DNA of 64,000 bases, from assembly GCA_050084985.1 (NCBI GenBank), contig JBITNC010000001.1:130076001-130140000 (forward strand), given 5' to 3'. Shown here piece after piece: positions 1 through 11,741 of the stretch. The notes under the pieces are model-generated. The model saw only the letters and a program-made list of their open reading frames with translations. It ran no database searches and had not been told where the DNA came from. Positions within the stretch are counted from its first letter, which is position 1. Each line of letters opens with the position of its first letter. The DNA is from Nageia nagi. Its lineage: Eukaryota > Pinophyta. A program made the translations under genes and the position numbers.

Positions 1-582
1 CAAGATGAAGAATTATGTATATTAATGAGATACAACCACCAAACAATGGAGGAAAATGTATAAATGGTGAACTATTAGAAATTAAAAAAGGTTAGACATT
101 TTAACATATTTACCCAAATTTATAAGATACTTTCACATATGATAATACAAACAGATAATGCTTTGCCCTCTTGCAACAAGTGGTTGTTTATTGCTTTTGT
201 GAATATTATGTGTGAGATGATTTCTTAAAAATATGGTTATGTATTATGATTGCAAGACCCCAGGGGTAAGATAGCTTGCTATTCTTGATCTTGGTTATGG
301 ATTGCTACCTATGTTGCAATGCCTAGGTTGTACATTTCTTATTTTAAGTTTTACTTAAATTTACTTATCTTTTTCCTATAACTCTTTACCTTTTTATCTC
401 TTTCTTGTTACTTTAAACCTTAATAATAGAGAGGAACTAGCCTATAATCTAGAGATTGAGTAGAAAACCAACATGAGCACATCCCCACCACCTTCTACTC
501 TCTCAAGGAACCTAACATTGCTAGTAGTGGAGAAATCGACTAGACCAAACACTTTGAGGTTACACTATACCGATCAATAATA
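1..582 (+). repeat. 5' LTR of element 1, truncated by the window start
   Basis: Bases 1-582 match 34876-35453 over nearly their whole length, beginning with the shared run around CAAGATGA and ending with a CGATCAATAATA-like terminus. The end was placed at 582 because homology with the 3' copy stops there and a primer-binding-like motif follows at 593. The terminal dinucleotide is TA rather than CA, as in several other old LTRs here. The true start of the LTR lies before the window. Confidence 0.75.
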
Positions 583-963
583 GATCTTTCTATTTTGGCA
601 TGCTTGGTGGGACTCAAACTAAATTCCATATTTTATGGGAATAGATAGGCTAGATAGTCATGTATATTAGGCTATCAATTAGATCCTTAAAATATTATAA
701 GGTTATTTTAACCTTATTGGTGACTCTACTATGAACCAATCAACATTTGAACCCTAGCACCTCCAAAACATAGATGTACTAGAAGTAGTACCAAAAATTC
801 CCTTAGATAGCTTAGATTCTAAGAGCTATCAGTTCCTCATAGGAGGACTAGGTGAAATATTTCTCAAGTTGTATCCCCAGTAGTTCCCTTAAGGGTAATT
901 CCATAATCAATCATATTTGATTCAACCTTAAAGAATCCTTCACCTGCTACCCATACTCCAAGC
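583..963 (+). promoter_or_regulatory. Element 1 leader with primer-binding-like motif
   Basis: A TTTTGGCATGCTTGGTGGGA motif starts at 593, ten bases after the LTR end. The related deleted Tat element (28774-33446) has the closely matching TTTTTGGCACGCCCGGTGGG at the same distance from its 5' LTR on the - strand. The differences are mostly C-to-T in element 1, as expected from decay. I take this as the primer binding site but cannot name the tRNA. A second shared motif, TTGGTGACTCTACT, lies near 717. The rest up to the gag start holds no recognisable gene. Confidence 0.55.
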
Positions 964-2477
964 ATGGCTCAATTAGTGGACTTTTATTCTTGGAATAATG
1001 GTCATCCTTTAGTTATTACTACTAACTCCCTTGCTATAACTCAAGTAGCATTAAACATTTTGCCAAAATATGATGGGCTTGGAAAGACACCATATGAACA
1101 TTATCAAGATGTATCTTTGTTGGCTTCAAGCTTAGATATCATTGATGAAACCATGATGATCAAAGTATTATCACACTCTTTCAAAGGAAAAGTAGCTAAA
1201 TGGTTCAAAACTCTTACCCCTAGTCTATAAATTCATGGGGAGAGTTGTGCTAGGCTTTGATTAAAAAATTTGCTATAGATGGTGATGATAGTACATTCCT
1301 TAGCCTTATAGCATGTATCAAAAGACATCATCATGAGTCTATTGATAATTTTAATATTAGATTTGAGAGAACATGAAAATCTATCCTAATAAGGATTAGA
1401 CCAATAAATGCACAAGCTTTGATGTTTTATAGGAAGCCCTTTCTCCTGAACCTTAATAGGTTGATTGTTATGTTAGTAGATACCTTCTCAGATGTTTACC
1501 AAATAACAAAAACTTCTGAGCATACCTTGGTATCCTTTAAAAAGATGCAACCTAGAACTATTATGCCTTTATTTCCTAATTTACCTTCTAAACAAGTTCT
1601 ATAAATTGCTCATCTTAGAGTTTTAGCCTTACCACATCATCCCAAACCTATGATCCAAAATTAGGTACTAGCATTACCTACCCTTGCATCTACTAGTGCT
1701 AGTAATGATGCTAAATCTCAAGAAGAGGAAAGAAAAAGGTAGTTAGAGGTAACTATTAGGAACCTTACTAATAAGCTCACTCTACAAGAAAGGCAAAATC
1801 AAGATTTTAATTACAAAAGATATGATAATTAGTATCAACCCAAATTTTAGCCCAAGGTGAACTAGCTAGAACAATTAAGCATCCCCAAAATAATTGAAAA
1901 TGTTTTTATGATAAGTTCTATAGAAAGTGTTGCTTCAGACATTACAAAATGGTATTCACCATTTTTAGCTCCTCATTTTCTAGATTCATGTGTGGTTTTT
2001 CAACATTAGTATTTAGGATTACATTCTAACCAGATGGTGGAACCTACATAAGATCTCTCTTCTCATCTCATAATGGTAAATTTTTATCTTCTAATATATG
2101 CTAGAGAATAAACCAATTATGTTCAAATTAGAGCTATTTCTTCAATGGTTCCATAATAACCCCAAGTTACTCAGCAAGATCAAGCATCTATTCTAGTACA
2201 ACCTAAACTTAAAAAAGCTAAGGCTCCCTTAGCCCATCCTTAGAATCAACAATATCAATTGCCAACAAATTTTGATAATATTTCTCAAAATTTGGGTGCT
2301 AATGTCTTGGCTGAAACAAACCCTGTTGTAGTTACAAAAGAAGTCCTGAAGGAGAGACTTAGTACATTGAGGTATCTTTTTATTACTAATTATCATAAAG
2401 AAAAGGCCACTGAGTAATTTAGAACATATCAACAAGCCAAATCAAGTAAGTTTGTCCCATATGCTCCATATAATATT
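964..2477 (+). pseudogene. gag: Element 1 gag, degenerate
   Basis: The open stretch 964-1230 begins MAQLVDFYSWNNG and includes the run HSFKGKVAKWFKTL. The same pattern (AQSFKGKVLNWYRGLP) occurs in the gag of the deleted Tat element at 31361-31723 on the other strand, so this is capsid-type Gag. Downstream the frame is broken by many stops and frameshifts, with recognisable pieces up to a linker reading YNIMEELKKTLSKMTMFDAL just before the protease. No intact zinc knuckle was found. The product would be the structural shell protein of the element. Confidence 0.7.
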
Positions 2478-3080
2478 ATGGAAGAACTAAAGAAAACTCT
2501 TTCTAAGATGACTATGTTTGATGCATTAAAGATACCAAATCAATTAGATATTTTGCAAGAAGCTTTGAAATTAAGAAATAGTAAAAAGAGGGTAAATGAA
2601 GGAAATATTATCTTTGCAATAGTTGATGATGTCCCTCCTACTTTAAAGGGTATAAGAAGACCTCCACCATTCTATCTATCCCTAATATTAGAAGGTTGGG
2701 GAGTAAATAACTATATGATAGATATCGAAGCTACAATAACTATGATCCCTAAAGCTATTACAAATGAAATGAAACTATATATTACAAGATGGATTGATAG
2801 TGTCATTCAATTAGATTCTTCCTCTATAGATGTTGTTGGTAGTGTTAAAGGAGTCCCAATAACTTTGAATGCATTCCCTAACATTTGTGTTATTCAAGAT
2901 ATCATTGTGGTTGATCTTCCATCTTTGTTTGGAATATGTCTTTCTAGAGAATTCACTACTAAATTGAAAAGGTACTTAGCTTTAGACTATACCCATCTTC
3001 TACTTCCCTTCCAAGATAAACAAGTAAAAATTCTGAATGAGGGCACCAAAAGTTTTCATCTTAAGAAAATCACTAAATAA
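2478..3080 (+). pseudogene. pol: Element 1 aspartic protease region
   Basis: A 200-codon open stretch holds the retropepsin pattern of plant Ty3/gypsy: PPPFYLSLILEG, then YMIDIEATITMIPKAI, where the catalytic Asp is kept but the usual DSGA has become DIEA, then VIQLDSSSIDVVGSVKG and DIIVVDLPSLFGICLSREF. The loss of Ser-Gly after the Asp should abolish activity. It continues without a break from the gag linker and is followed after 25 bases by the RNase H-like stretch, so it was part of one polyprotein. Confidence 0.75.
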
Positions 3081-3104
3081 AATTGTATAAATGGTCCCCA
3101 ACCT

Positions 3105-4129
3105 ATGGAAATATTTGAAAGGGACACACTTAGAGCATCAATAATAACAATTGAAATTCTTTTAGAAAATGATTTAAATTATCAAGTCATATATGCTGGC
3201 ATGGATAATTATTATTTATATAAAGATACTCAATCAATCTCAATCACATCTAAAAAAGAGCATGAGATATGGATAATGTACTTTAATGGATCTAAATGTA
3301 AGCATGGATATGGAGCTAGAGTTGTACTCAAATCTTCAAAGGGACATATGAAAAGATTCTTTTTTAGATTCACATGGATTTGTACAAGTAATGCTACTGA
3401 GTATGAAGCCCTTTGTTTAGGGTTATCTAAAGTAATCAATATAGGCATCAAATACCTAATTTTCCATGGTGATTCAAAACTAGTCATAAAGCAAATTAGA
3501 AACCAAATTAGTACAAAACATTATTATCTAAAAACCTATAAGAATAGAGTTTGGGATTTATTGGAGTTATTCTTGGCTATTAATTTTATATCTATTTTTA
3601 AAAGCTATAACGAAATAGCTAATGCATTTGCAAGAAGAGGGGCATGATATAATCTTGCTCATTATAAAAGATAAGCTCTTGGAATCAAATTTCAATGTAG
3701 GCCTTTAGTACTTGATGCTACAAAGTTTTGGTAAGTATTTGACTTTGATGAGCATATTATGAACTTCCTCTTAGATGAAGTAGTGGCTCACACTTTTGGT
3801 ATTTAGGAATTACCTAATTATTTTTAAGAATCATATGTTATTCAACTCAGAAATAATGTTATACCAAAAGGATTACTCTCTTTTGAAATACTATTTGATT
3901 CAGAAGATGTCCAAAAGGCTAAATCTTTGGCCATCAAAAAGGAGAATTATGTTGAGCTATAAATAAAACTCGATAAATATATAAAGATTGGTTCAAAGTG
4001 TTCTGATAAAGAAAAAATTGTTATGTCTCAAATTTATCATGAATTTTTCAAAGTAATTGCTTGAACTTATGATGATATTAAGACATATGATAAAAGTGTC
4101 ATTCAACACACAATTGAGCTTGAACCAGA
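3105..4129 (+). pseudogene. pol: Element 1 RNase H located upstream of the RT
   Basis: Residues in 3105-3647 read IMYFNGSKCKHGYGARVVLK, then SNATEYEALCLGLSK, then FHGDSKLVIKQIRNQ and a tail NEIANAFARRGA. These are the D, E and D blocks of a type I RNase H of the extra (archaeal-like) kind found in Tat elements. The first catalytic Asp is Asn here. From 3648 to 4129 a degenerate linker continues (NNVIPKGLLSFEILFDSEDV) into the RT. The conventional RNase H is separately present after the RT at 4990-5370, so this element had two. The position between protease and RT differs from element 2, where the extra RNase H follows the RT. Confidence 0.75.
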
Positions 4130-4989
4130 TGTCAAACCATATAGGTAAAAATAAAGGCCAATCAAGCCAAAAATAAAGGAAGCTATGAAATAAGAATTGA
4201 TCAACCTACTTGATTCAAAATTTATTTATCCTATCAAGTATTCTTCTTGGGTTGCAAATATAGTTCCTATTATAAAGAAAAGTAGAGAAATCAAACTCTA
4301 TGTTGATTTTAAAAATTTGAATCAAGAATCTCTCAAAGATAATTATCCTCTCCCACTTATGGAGTAGATCCTACATACAGTAGTTGGAGCTTGCTATTTT
4401 TAAATGATTAATGGTTACTTAAGATTTAACTAGATTTGGATGAAAGATGAAGATCAATACAAAATTGCATTTGCAACCAAATGGAGGATATTTTCTTTTC
4501 AAAGAATGCCTTTTGGTCTTTCTAATGCGGGACCATGGATCATGAACTTGGTGAAGTAATAAATAAAATTATTCTAGTCTATCTAGATGATATTATAGTA
4601 TTCTCTAAAAGTAGAAAGGATCATCTGAAATATCTTAGACAATTTTTTGAAAAATGCATGAAATTTGACATTTCAATTAATAAAAAAAAATCAATTTTTT
4701 TGGTTAACCAAAGAAAATTACTTGGCCACATTATCTCAAAGGAAGGATTAGTGATGGATCTAGATAGAGTAAAAGCTATTGAAGCATAGCCACTCCCTTC
4801 CAACAAAAAAGCATTACAATCATTCCTTGGTTAAATCAATTTTGTTAGAAAATTTATTAATGATTTTTTAGCTATCTCCAATCACTTCAATGATAAAGAA
4901 AGATGCTATATTCTCTTGGTCAACTAAAGCAAAACTAACCTTTAAAAACTTAAAAGGGCTATAATAGAAACCCCTATGCTTAAAAATCT
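4130..4989 (+). pseudogene. pol: Element 1 reverse transcriptase
   Basis: The Ty3/gypsy RT pattern is clear despite stops: SVIQHTIELEPDVKPYR, then SSWVANIVPIIKK, KLYVDFKNLNQ, QRMPFGLSNA and the catalytic YLDD box at 4580-4591 within LVYLDDIIVFSKS, followed by LLGHIISKEGL. In-frame stops at about 4147, 4366, 4429, 4786 and 4832 fall largely on positions where the family has Gln (for example the Gln of FNQIWM and MEQIL). A small gap removes bases near 4530, between SNAGP and the following segment. The enzyme would copy the element RNA into DNA in cytoplasmic particles. Confidence 0.8.
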
Positions 4990-5379
4990 TGATATGTCAA
5001 AAGATTTCATCATGTATGTGTATGGATCAGATAGGAGCAGTGCTACACTTCTAGCATAGAAAGATGGTAACAAAGAAGAACATTTGATTGCCTTTCATAG
5101 CCAAACACTGTATCAACACCAACAAAATTAATCATTTATTAAAAAGATGTGTTTTCCATAATGAAAGTATTGAAAAAATTCAAACATTATGTCTCCCAAA
5201 ATAGAATTTTTGTATTTACTATCCATCCATATGTAAGAAATTATGTTATAAAAGGAGACTTGGGTGAAGGAAAGGTTGGTTGGATTACTAAAATAATAGA
5301 ATATGATATAGAAATTAAGCCAATAAAGATGATAAAAGGTAGAGCTATCTATGAAAATATAGCTTAAGCTTCACATATG
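4990..5379 (+). pseudogene. pol: Element 1 RNase H attached to RT
   Basis: The sequence reads DMSKDFIMYVYGSD, then HLIAFHSQTL and, in the open stretch 5149-5367, KVLKKFKHYVSQNRIFVFTIHPYVRNYVI, which follows the usual gypsy RNase H order (substrate-strand Asp, then the F-S-x-x-L and Y-E-kind helix, then H-Y-L and the final T-D-H block). Several catalytic acidic residues are changed. It is the normal RNase H of the RT, distinct from the upstream one at 3105-3647. Confidence 0.65.
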
Positions 5380-6660
5380 ATCATTGTTGTAGAGGATGAA
5401 CAACAACTCAATGAAGAAAGTGATTGGATTAAACAAATTATTTTTTATTTTCAAATTGGTAAGTGACTTAAAGCTCTAGATAGATTTCAAAGAAGAAGAA
5501 TTAAGTTGCATGCCTTTAATTTTATCATGATAGATGACCATATGTATAGAAATTTTTTTTATCAAACCCTATTAAGATGTGTGACTCATGATGAATCCTA
5601 ATGAATATTGCATGAATTTCATTATGGATTCTCTGGTGGGTATTATAGTGGACCAACTACAGTAGCAAAAGTATTACAAGGTGGATATTATTGGCCCACC
5701 ATATTTCAAGATTCATTCAAGATCGGTTGAGGGTGTGATATATGTAGCAAATTCATAGGAAAGAGAAGATAAGCTACCATTCCTCTAAAATATATGGTAG
5801 TTGAGGAACCCTTTCAATAATGGGGTATGGACTTAATTGGTGTTATAAACCTAAATTACTCAACATGCCATAATTTCATCTTGATTAAAATTGATTAATT
5901 CATTAGATGGTTAGAAGTTATGCCATGCAAGAATGTAGATCAATAAGCAATGATAGAAATGATCAAAAAGATAATCACTCACTTTGGCACCCCATAGACT
6001 ATTATCTCAGATAATGGCCTAACATTTATTAGAGGTAACTTGTCAAATTTTATTGCTAAATATAGGATATACTTGCTATTCTCTTCAAATTATTACCCAT
6101 AAGGTAATGGGTTAGCTAAATCAACTAATAAAAACTTAACCCAAATCATCAAAAGAATAATTGAAGGGAATTCTAGATAATGGCACACATAATTGGACCT
6201 TGCATTATGAGCAAATAGAATCAACATTAAATCAATAATCAAAACATTCTCATATGCATTGGTATATGATAAAAGACCTATGTTGCCAATACACATTGAG
6301 TTACTAACATTAAGAGTCTTGCAAGAAGTAGAGGATCATGACTTCATGCCACTACAGTCTAGGTATAATCAACTCTTGAAATTAGAGGAAGATTGGAGCA
6401 AATTATATGAATCATTTTATCATCATTAGCACATTATCAAGAAATGGTTTGATAAGAAAAAGTCTTTCTGAGTGAAGTTTGAACCAGGTGACATTGTCCT
6501 CAAATGGGATGAGGAAAGAGCAAAACTCAGAAGACATCAAAAGTTTGATTCTCTATGGAGTGGGCCTTATATCATCACTCAATCCATGTAAAGTAATGCA
6601 TTCAAATTTCAAGACATCATAAAGTCCTAACAATTACCTATTCCCATTAATGGGATCTAT
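5380..6660 (+). pseudogene. pol: Element 1 integrase
   Basis: The zinc-binding part reads ILHEFHYGFSGGYYSG and GGYYWPTIFQDS followed by GCDICSK, an H-H-C-C finger. The catalytic core reads WGMDLIGVINLN, then TIISDNGLTFI (the second Asp) and a degenerate YYP-GNG-LAKSTNK block (third acidic position). The C-terminal part has EPGDIVLKWDEERAKLRRHQ and FDSLWSGPYII, which aligns with the integrase tail left in the deleted Tat element at 30190-30426. At least ten in-frame stops are present. It joins element cDNA to host DNA in the nucleus. Confidence 0.75.
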
Positions 6661-7233
6661 TTGAAACATTATTGAATGATAAGGTTATCTTGTAACACTT
6701 GCTAAATATTGTAGTGTATAGAAAAATGTATATATTTTTTTAAAAAGGGGCTTGCACATATTCTAGACATAGATCCTAAGAAAGTAGGTAGCTATTAATG
6801 ATTAGCATTAATTCAAAATCATATAGAGTTAATGTCAGTGTGCTACTCATCTGTTAGCTAAATAAGGCAATATTTAAGGAAATATTTCCTTGGATTTCTC
6901 AAATCATTGCATAGATACCCCAAGTTAAATTTGGCATGTTCTAAACTAACTCATCCAACTTGTGCTAGCCCAATCCATATAGTGCACAGATCTTGACATC
7001 CCTAAACATTAATTTCCAACAATATAAGGCTCACAAACCTTGGATGAATAAAACATCCCACATACCCTCTAACTCAACACTTAGCCATTTTCAAGCATAC
7101 TAGTTTCTAGAGTTTCCAGAGCTTATAGATTACAGATTCAAGTAGAGTAAGGAGATAGAAAGTTGCAGGACCTTGCATAGTGCAATTATAGTCTCAAATG
7201 CAAACCAAAGGTTTTAAAAAGAGTGCTAACACC
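6661..7233 (+). other. Spacer between pol and the additional 3' ORF of element 1
   Basis: No reading frame or motif is recognisable. It contains a short A+T-rich run near 6720-6750 (the poly-T/A around 6732) and otherwise unremarkable sequence. It separates the integrase end from the additional ORF. Confidence 0.4.
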
Positions 7234-10172
7234 ATGATGACTTCCCAATATTCATCTGCAGTTGTAATAGAGCAAATGGATACTAACTTGATAGCCATGC
7301 ACAAAGAATGTCTTAAGAATGCTCCAAGAGTGAACTAGACTGAGATGGGGGTAATGAATCTCATTGATACATGAAGGGCCAATCCCAATCACATCCTTCT
7401 ACAACACATGATGCCTAAAGTTGTCAGAAAAGGGAAATCATTAACACACTAATAAAGAGATGTCATGATTGACCAAGTCCTAGCTTATTATGTGCCTTAT
7501 GAATCATTCATGTGCCTTGAGCTATTGTATTTAATTGCACAAAGGCATAACCAGTAAGGTCATCAGATAGGAATGTTTAAGGACCAAGAGGAGAGATAGG
7601 AATTTTTAAGGACCAAGGGGAGGGAGATGATTCAAAGCTAAAATTTAAAGTGATACTAGACTACTCCCCTAACTCTATTCTCTAAGCATTTGGTATCCCA
7701 GCTAACTAGATCTTCCATGTGAAAAAACAAATCGATTTAAAAAGAGAGAAGAATGAATTATATGGTAATAAAAAAGAGATGATAAATTGGATTGATGAGA
7801 GATACTAGGGGAATAGAGCAACACAACTCTAGCTAAGCTATGAGATAGCCTTGTTTAAAAATAAGAGGGATAAAGAAGTGTTGCAGGCACTGATAGATAT
7901 TTTGGAAAAGAAAACCTATATTAAAGTAGATGAAGCCATGGTATGTATGGATTATAATATCATAGAGGCTCACATTTGCTATGAATTCCTGACTTTCATT
8001 GCTAATGTAATGAAAATATAATCTATTTAAAATTGAAAAATTAGATTTTAGACATTCTTCATATCTTTGGTGGCTCTTGGCCCATCAAAATCTTGATAAA
8101 CTTGTAGAGGCAAGGTTGCCAATTTAGTTGATGAATCCTAACATTGGACCAGTACTAATTGACTTGATAGTGCTAATTTTGAGTAAGTTGCATGGATCAT
8201 ACTATGAGTTCATGGATAGATTCTATGCAAAAATAGTACAAATTTTGACTAAAAAACTCCCTAGTAGACTACGTAAAAGTGCAATGTAGGAGCTATAGGG
8301 AGGAAATAAAGTCAGTGACTAGTACTTTCTCAAAGATCACACCATGATTATGAGGTATGGGTATTTTTAAAAGCCCTTTTTTTACCTAAATATGTAACCC
8401 CTTAGCTATTTTCCATAAAATCGGGAAGGCAAATTTGTGCCATAGAGGCCAATTATGGTTTTAAAGGTAGTTTTAAATCTATTGTAGATATACCAATTTC
8501 TACTAAAAATTTCACTCTTTTATAAGTAGGTTGTAAAAATAGCATAGAAAAATTTCTTATACATAATTTCAAATTAGATATGGTGGAAGTTCCATGGATG
8601 GATGACCCTTCAAGGGAAATGATGAAAATAATAAGATCAAATAAGAAACATCTAGTATTTTCCCATGAGTATAGGCTTCATGTGGAATAGTTTGTAAATA
8701 AAACTTAGTAAGAAGTAGAAATGTACCCTAAATGGGAACTTACACCCTTAAATAAGACTTGGATGACCCTTGAAGGGATAAAGAAATACAAGAACTAGGA
8801 AAGTAAATGGTAAGATTTTTCCCTCAACCTAGAAGTCCTTAACTAGTTAATAGGTTTTTGGTGGGGCCCCAATAAAATATATTATTTCACAAAATTTAGA
8901 TTTGAATATACAACAAAGATTCATCATATTGAGAGTAATTTATTTGATAAATTTAGATATGATAGGTTTTGGGATGTTGAATATACCAAGGATCCTCTGC
9001 CAGAATTGAGCCAACCTCTTCCTCCTAATTTTTAAGAAAGATCAGTTATAGGAGTGAGGTAAGTAAAGGTTGGACAACCATCCAACTCAATAGAGCCTAC
9101 AAAGAAGGATGAATAGAATCCCTTAGATACTACTACCACGTCTCGAGAGTCTTCTCCAAAAAAGAGAAGGAGAATTTAGATCCTTGCTTAGAAACAAGAA
9201 ACCTTAGAGGAGGAAAAATTAGTAAAGAAGCCTAGCACTACTCACCCAAGATTACAAAGGACTATGCCTCACCTCCAAAAAACATAGAAGAAAATTTAGG
9301 AGTTGTGATAAAAGAGGTAGAAATTTTTTATACAAAGGAATTGCAAGAACCTCTAAACACAGATACTGGTGCTCAATAAGAAGTCTTGGAGAATAAAAAA
9401 CCCCCAAAAAAGGAATGCATGCAAGTTCAATAAGGTGGGGGAATGTACTTGAAGCTAGTAGATCTATAGTAGCTGCACTCAAAGGTGGATCGAGTGATCA
9501 TGGTAATGATGATGATGATGAATCTAGGAGGAAAAGAGACTCTAACCTAATGGATAAAGATGATGTTGATGATAAATTCATGGTGGAGGTAAAGAAAGAA
9601 ATAAAAATTCAAGATTCTACACCTCTACAATAGTCAAAACTTGTACAACAGATCATCACATCTACCTTAGGTGTAATTACTCCTCCCCATTCTTTAATTC
9701 CTATAGCCTCCTAGGAGGAGATTAAATCCATTTTTTCTACATAAATTATAGAGCCCATTGATTAGGCAACTTTTAATAATCCTTTTGTACTCCCTAAGCA
9801 ACAATCAAGAATTTTGAGTAAAGTAACAAAGATAGGAGACATTAAGATAGCATAGATGTTTTTCAAAGAAAGATAACTAGATACTGCTCCAATGATAATA
9901 ATTAATGTAAGTATGCAGAGTGCTTTGAAAATTAACCAATCTAGATTCCTTATAAATACTTTAATGGTAGCCTATAAAATTATTTAGGAAATGGAGAATA
10001 AAATAGAGAAATTAAACAAAAAAATAGATCAATATAAGAAACAATGCTCCCTTAAAGATAAAATAATGGTCAAATTGCAAAACAAAAATAAAGAATTAAT
10101 TACAAAGCTTGATAAGAATAAGTCAAAATTTGAGAAGAGCTTGACAACAACAAAGGATGAGTTAGATGGTGC
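7234..10172 (+). pseudogene. Element 1 additional 3' ORF, first part (function unknown)
   Basis: From about 7234 (a start reading MMTSQYSSAVVIEQ) a degenerate reading frame continues to the SIRE-like insertion at 10173. The first two thirds look globular, with recognisable stretches such as KSIVDIPISTKNFTLL, VEVPWMDDPSREMMKII and LFDKFRYDRFWDVEYTKDPL. A basic SPKKRRR cluster lies near 9155 and could be a nuclear localisation signal. An acidic stretch (DDDDESRRKRD) follows near 9510. The end is strongly coiled-coil-like: the frame 9991-10172 reads MENKIEKLNKKIDQYKKQ and similar heptads. In-frame stops after 9630 sit at apparent Gln codons (CAG or CAA to TAG or TAA). It is neither gag nor pol, and I recognise no family. 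Confidence 0.6.
10168..10172. repeat. Target-site duplication GGTGC (left) of the SIRE-like element
   Basis: GGTGC precedes the LTR start TATTGAAC at 10173 and recurs at 28038-28042 directly after the other LTR end TTCAATA. Five bases is the usual Ty1/copia duplication size. It fixes both borders of the interrupted element. Confidence 0.85.
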
Positions 10173-10325
10173 TATTGAACTACATGTGACACTAAGAGGG
10201 GGGATGAATCAGTGTATTTAAATTTAAAACTTCAAACCCAAAAACTTTAAATAATGCAGCAAAAAGATAAAACTAAATAGAGTACATAATAGAACATCAC
10301 ACGACACAAGATATAATGAGATTCA
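10173..10325 (-). repeat. SIRE-like LTR, first fragment (before the Tork insertion)
   Basis: It begins TATTGAACTAC and continues GTGACACTAAGAGGGG, closely matching the solo LTR start at 39612 (TGTTGAACTATGGGTGACAC). The terminal TG has become TA. The fragment ends at the ATTCA target of the Tork-like element and continues at 21189. Confidence 0.8.
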
Positions 10326-10804
10326 TGTTGTGTGTGGAGCATGATTGTTCAGAGTTGTTTATTTTAGCCGGATGTATATCCCAGGAAGCTAAAAACGTTT
10401 GAAAAATTACCTTGTAAAAGTAAAGTAATTTCTAGTCAATCTGGGCTGTTTTATTAGGCAAATAATCTGACGGTTGAACTTATGTTTGGTTTAGGGATTT
10501 TTTCCTAGATAAAAACCCCTCTTTTTGCATGAGGGCATTGTAACAGACGTGATTCGGTGAGTGAGAAATAGAAACGTGAGACTGTGAGAGAAAACAAAGG
10601 ATATTACAGCGGATCTGCTGTAGGTTGTATCTATTCACTTTGCTGGATAATAAAAAAGGAAGGACTGGCTGTTTGGTGTGGACGTAGCCCAAACTGGGTG
10701 AACCACGTATATCTGTGTCTCTCTTATTTATGCATTTTTTGTGCTTATATTTCTAAAACAATTTTTATGTTCTATTGCTCCATAATAATTATAATTTCCT
10801 AACA
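10326..10804 (+). repeat. 5' LTR of the Tork-like element
   Basis: 479 bp, TGTTG...TAACA, matching 20707-21183. The internal TSD check (ATTCA on the outer sides) confirms both ends. The frames found within it on either strand are repeated in the other LTR and are not genes. Confidence 0.93.
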
Positions 10805-10806
10805 AC

Positions 10807-10818
10807 TGGTATCAGAGC
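10807..10818 (+). promoter_or_regulatory. Primer binding site, initiator tRNA-Met
   Basis: TGGTATCAGAGC lies two bases after the LTR end. This is the complement of the 3' end of plant initiator tRNA-Met and is the usual primer site of copia elements. Confidence 0.92.
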
Positions 10819-10870
10819 CGAAGGTCTATTTGGCTAATAAACTCGCAGGAAAGAAGGATTCCTCGTTCGA

Positions 10871-11722
10871 GTGGGAGCAATGGCGGAAGATGGTAAGTTT
10901 AGGGTTGAGAAATTTAATGGCCAAAATTTCTCGCTATGGAAGATGCAGATGGAAGATTATTTGTATCAAAAGGATCTATACCTACCATTGAGCGAAAAAA
11001 CAAATAAGTCGATGAATATGACAGATGAAGAGTGGAACCTTCTCGATAGAAAGGCACTCGGAGCAATACGGTTGAGCCTCACTGCATCAGTTGCCTTCAA
11101 CATTTCAAAGGAAACAACGACAGAGGGTTTATTTCAGGCGTTGTCAAATCTATATGAAAAACCCTCAGCCTCAAACAAGGTATTTCTTATGAAACGGTTA
11201 TTTAATATGAAGATGTCGGAAGGTGGATCTATTGCGGATCATTTAAATGATTTTAATACTGTTACAAGTCAGTTATGTTCTGTAAAGGTAGACTTTGATG
11301 ATGAAGTTAGAGCTCTATTATTCTTATGCTCATTACCAGAAAGTTGGAATGGTTTAGTAATGGCCATTAGTAACTCTGTGTCTGGATCTAGTACTTTAAA
11401 GTTTGATGATGTTGTCGGTGCTATCCTTAGCGAGGAAATGCGACGAAAAAGCTCCGGTGAGACATCGGGAAATGATTTGAGTGTAGATTCTAGGGGAAGA
11501 AAAAGTGAAAAAGGAAAGAGCTCAGGATATCGCAGTAAATCAAAGAAAGGTAGATCCAAGTCCAGATCGGGGTTAGAGTGCTGGAATTGTGGAAAGAAAG
11601 GACACCTAAAGAGAGACTGTAGATCTCGGAAGGGAAAAGAAGGAGATGCACAGCAAGAAAACAATCATGAAGCAAATGTGTCAGGTGAGGTGTTACAAGA
11701 TGCTTTGATTCTTTTTTTTTGA
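10871..11722 (+). CDS. gag: Tork-like element Gag
   Basis: 283 codons. The start is probably [17 protein letters not shown] (Met at 10880, or the Met at 10871). The N-terminal part is the UBN2-type copia Gag ([20 protein letters not shown], then [20 protein letters not shown]). A Ser/Lys/Arg-rich stretch at residues about 195-232 precedes a CCHC zinc knuckle [14 protein letters not shown] at 11579-11620. It forms the particle and binds element RNA. In a working copy Gag and Pol would be one frame. Here a run of nine T's at about 11711 shifts the frame, ending Gag at 11722 while the protease continues in another frame. Confidence 0.9.
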   Translation: MGAMAEDGKFRVEKFNGQNFSLWKMQMEDYLYQKDLYLPLSEKTNKSMNMTDEEWNLLDRKALGAIRLSLTASVAFNISKETTTEGLFQALSNLYEKPSASNKVFLMKRLFNMKMSEGGSIADHLNDFNTVTSQLCSVKVDFDDEVRALLFLCSLPESWNGLVMAISNSVSGSSTLKFDDVVGAILSEEMRRKSSGETSGNDLSVDSRGRKSEKGKSSGYRSKSKKGRSKSRSGLECWNCGKKGHLKRDCRSRKGKEGDAQQENNHEANVSGEVLQDALILFF

Positions 11723-11741
11723 AAATATTAATGATTTCTGG

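Noticed and set aside
3105-3647. Upstream RNase H as a piece of another inserted element
   Set aside because: No LTR, target duplication or break flanks it, and a linker typical of the RT-proximal part continues from it into RT.
10807-10818. tRNA-related sequence as a tRNA gene
   Set aside because: Only 12 bases complementary to the tRNA 3' end, at the standard primer site position; no cloverleaf.
11269-11664. - strand frame opposite the Tork-like gag
   Set aside because: Shadow of a conserved + strand gag with zinc knuckle; no motif of its own. The same applies to the - strand frames opposite the chromovirus at 12936-14032 and 14406-14723.
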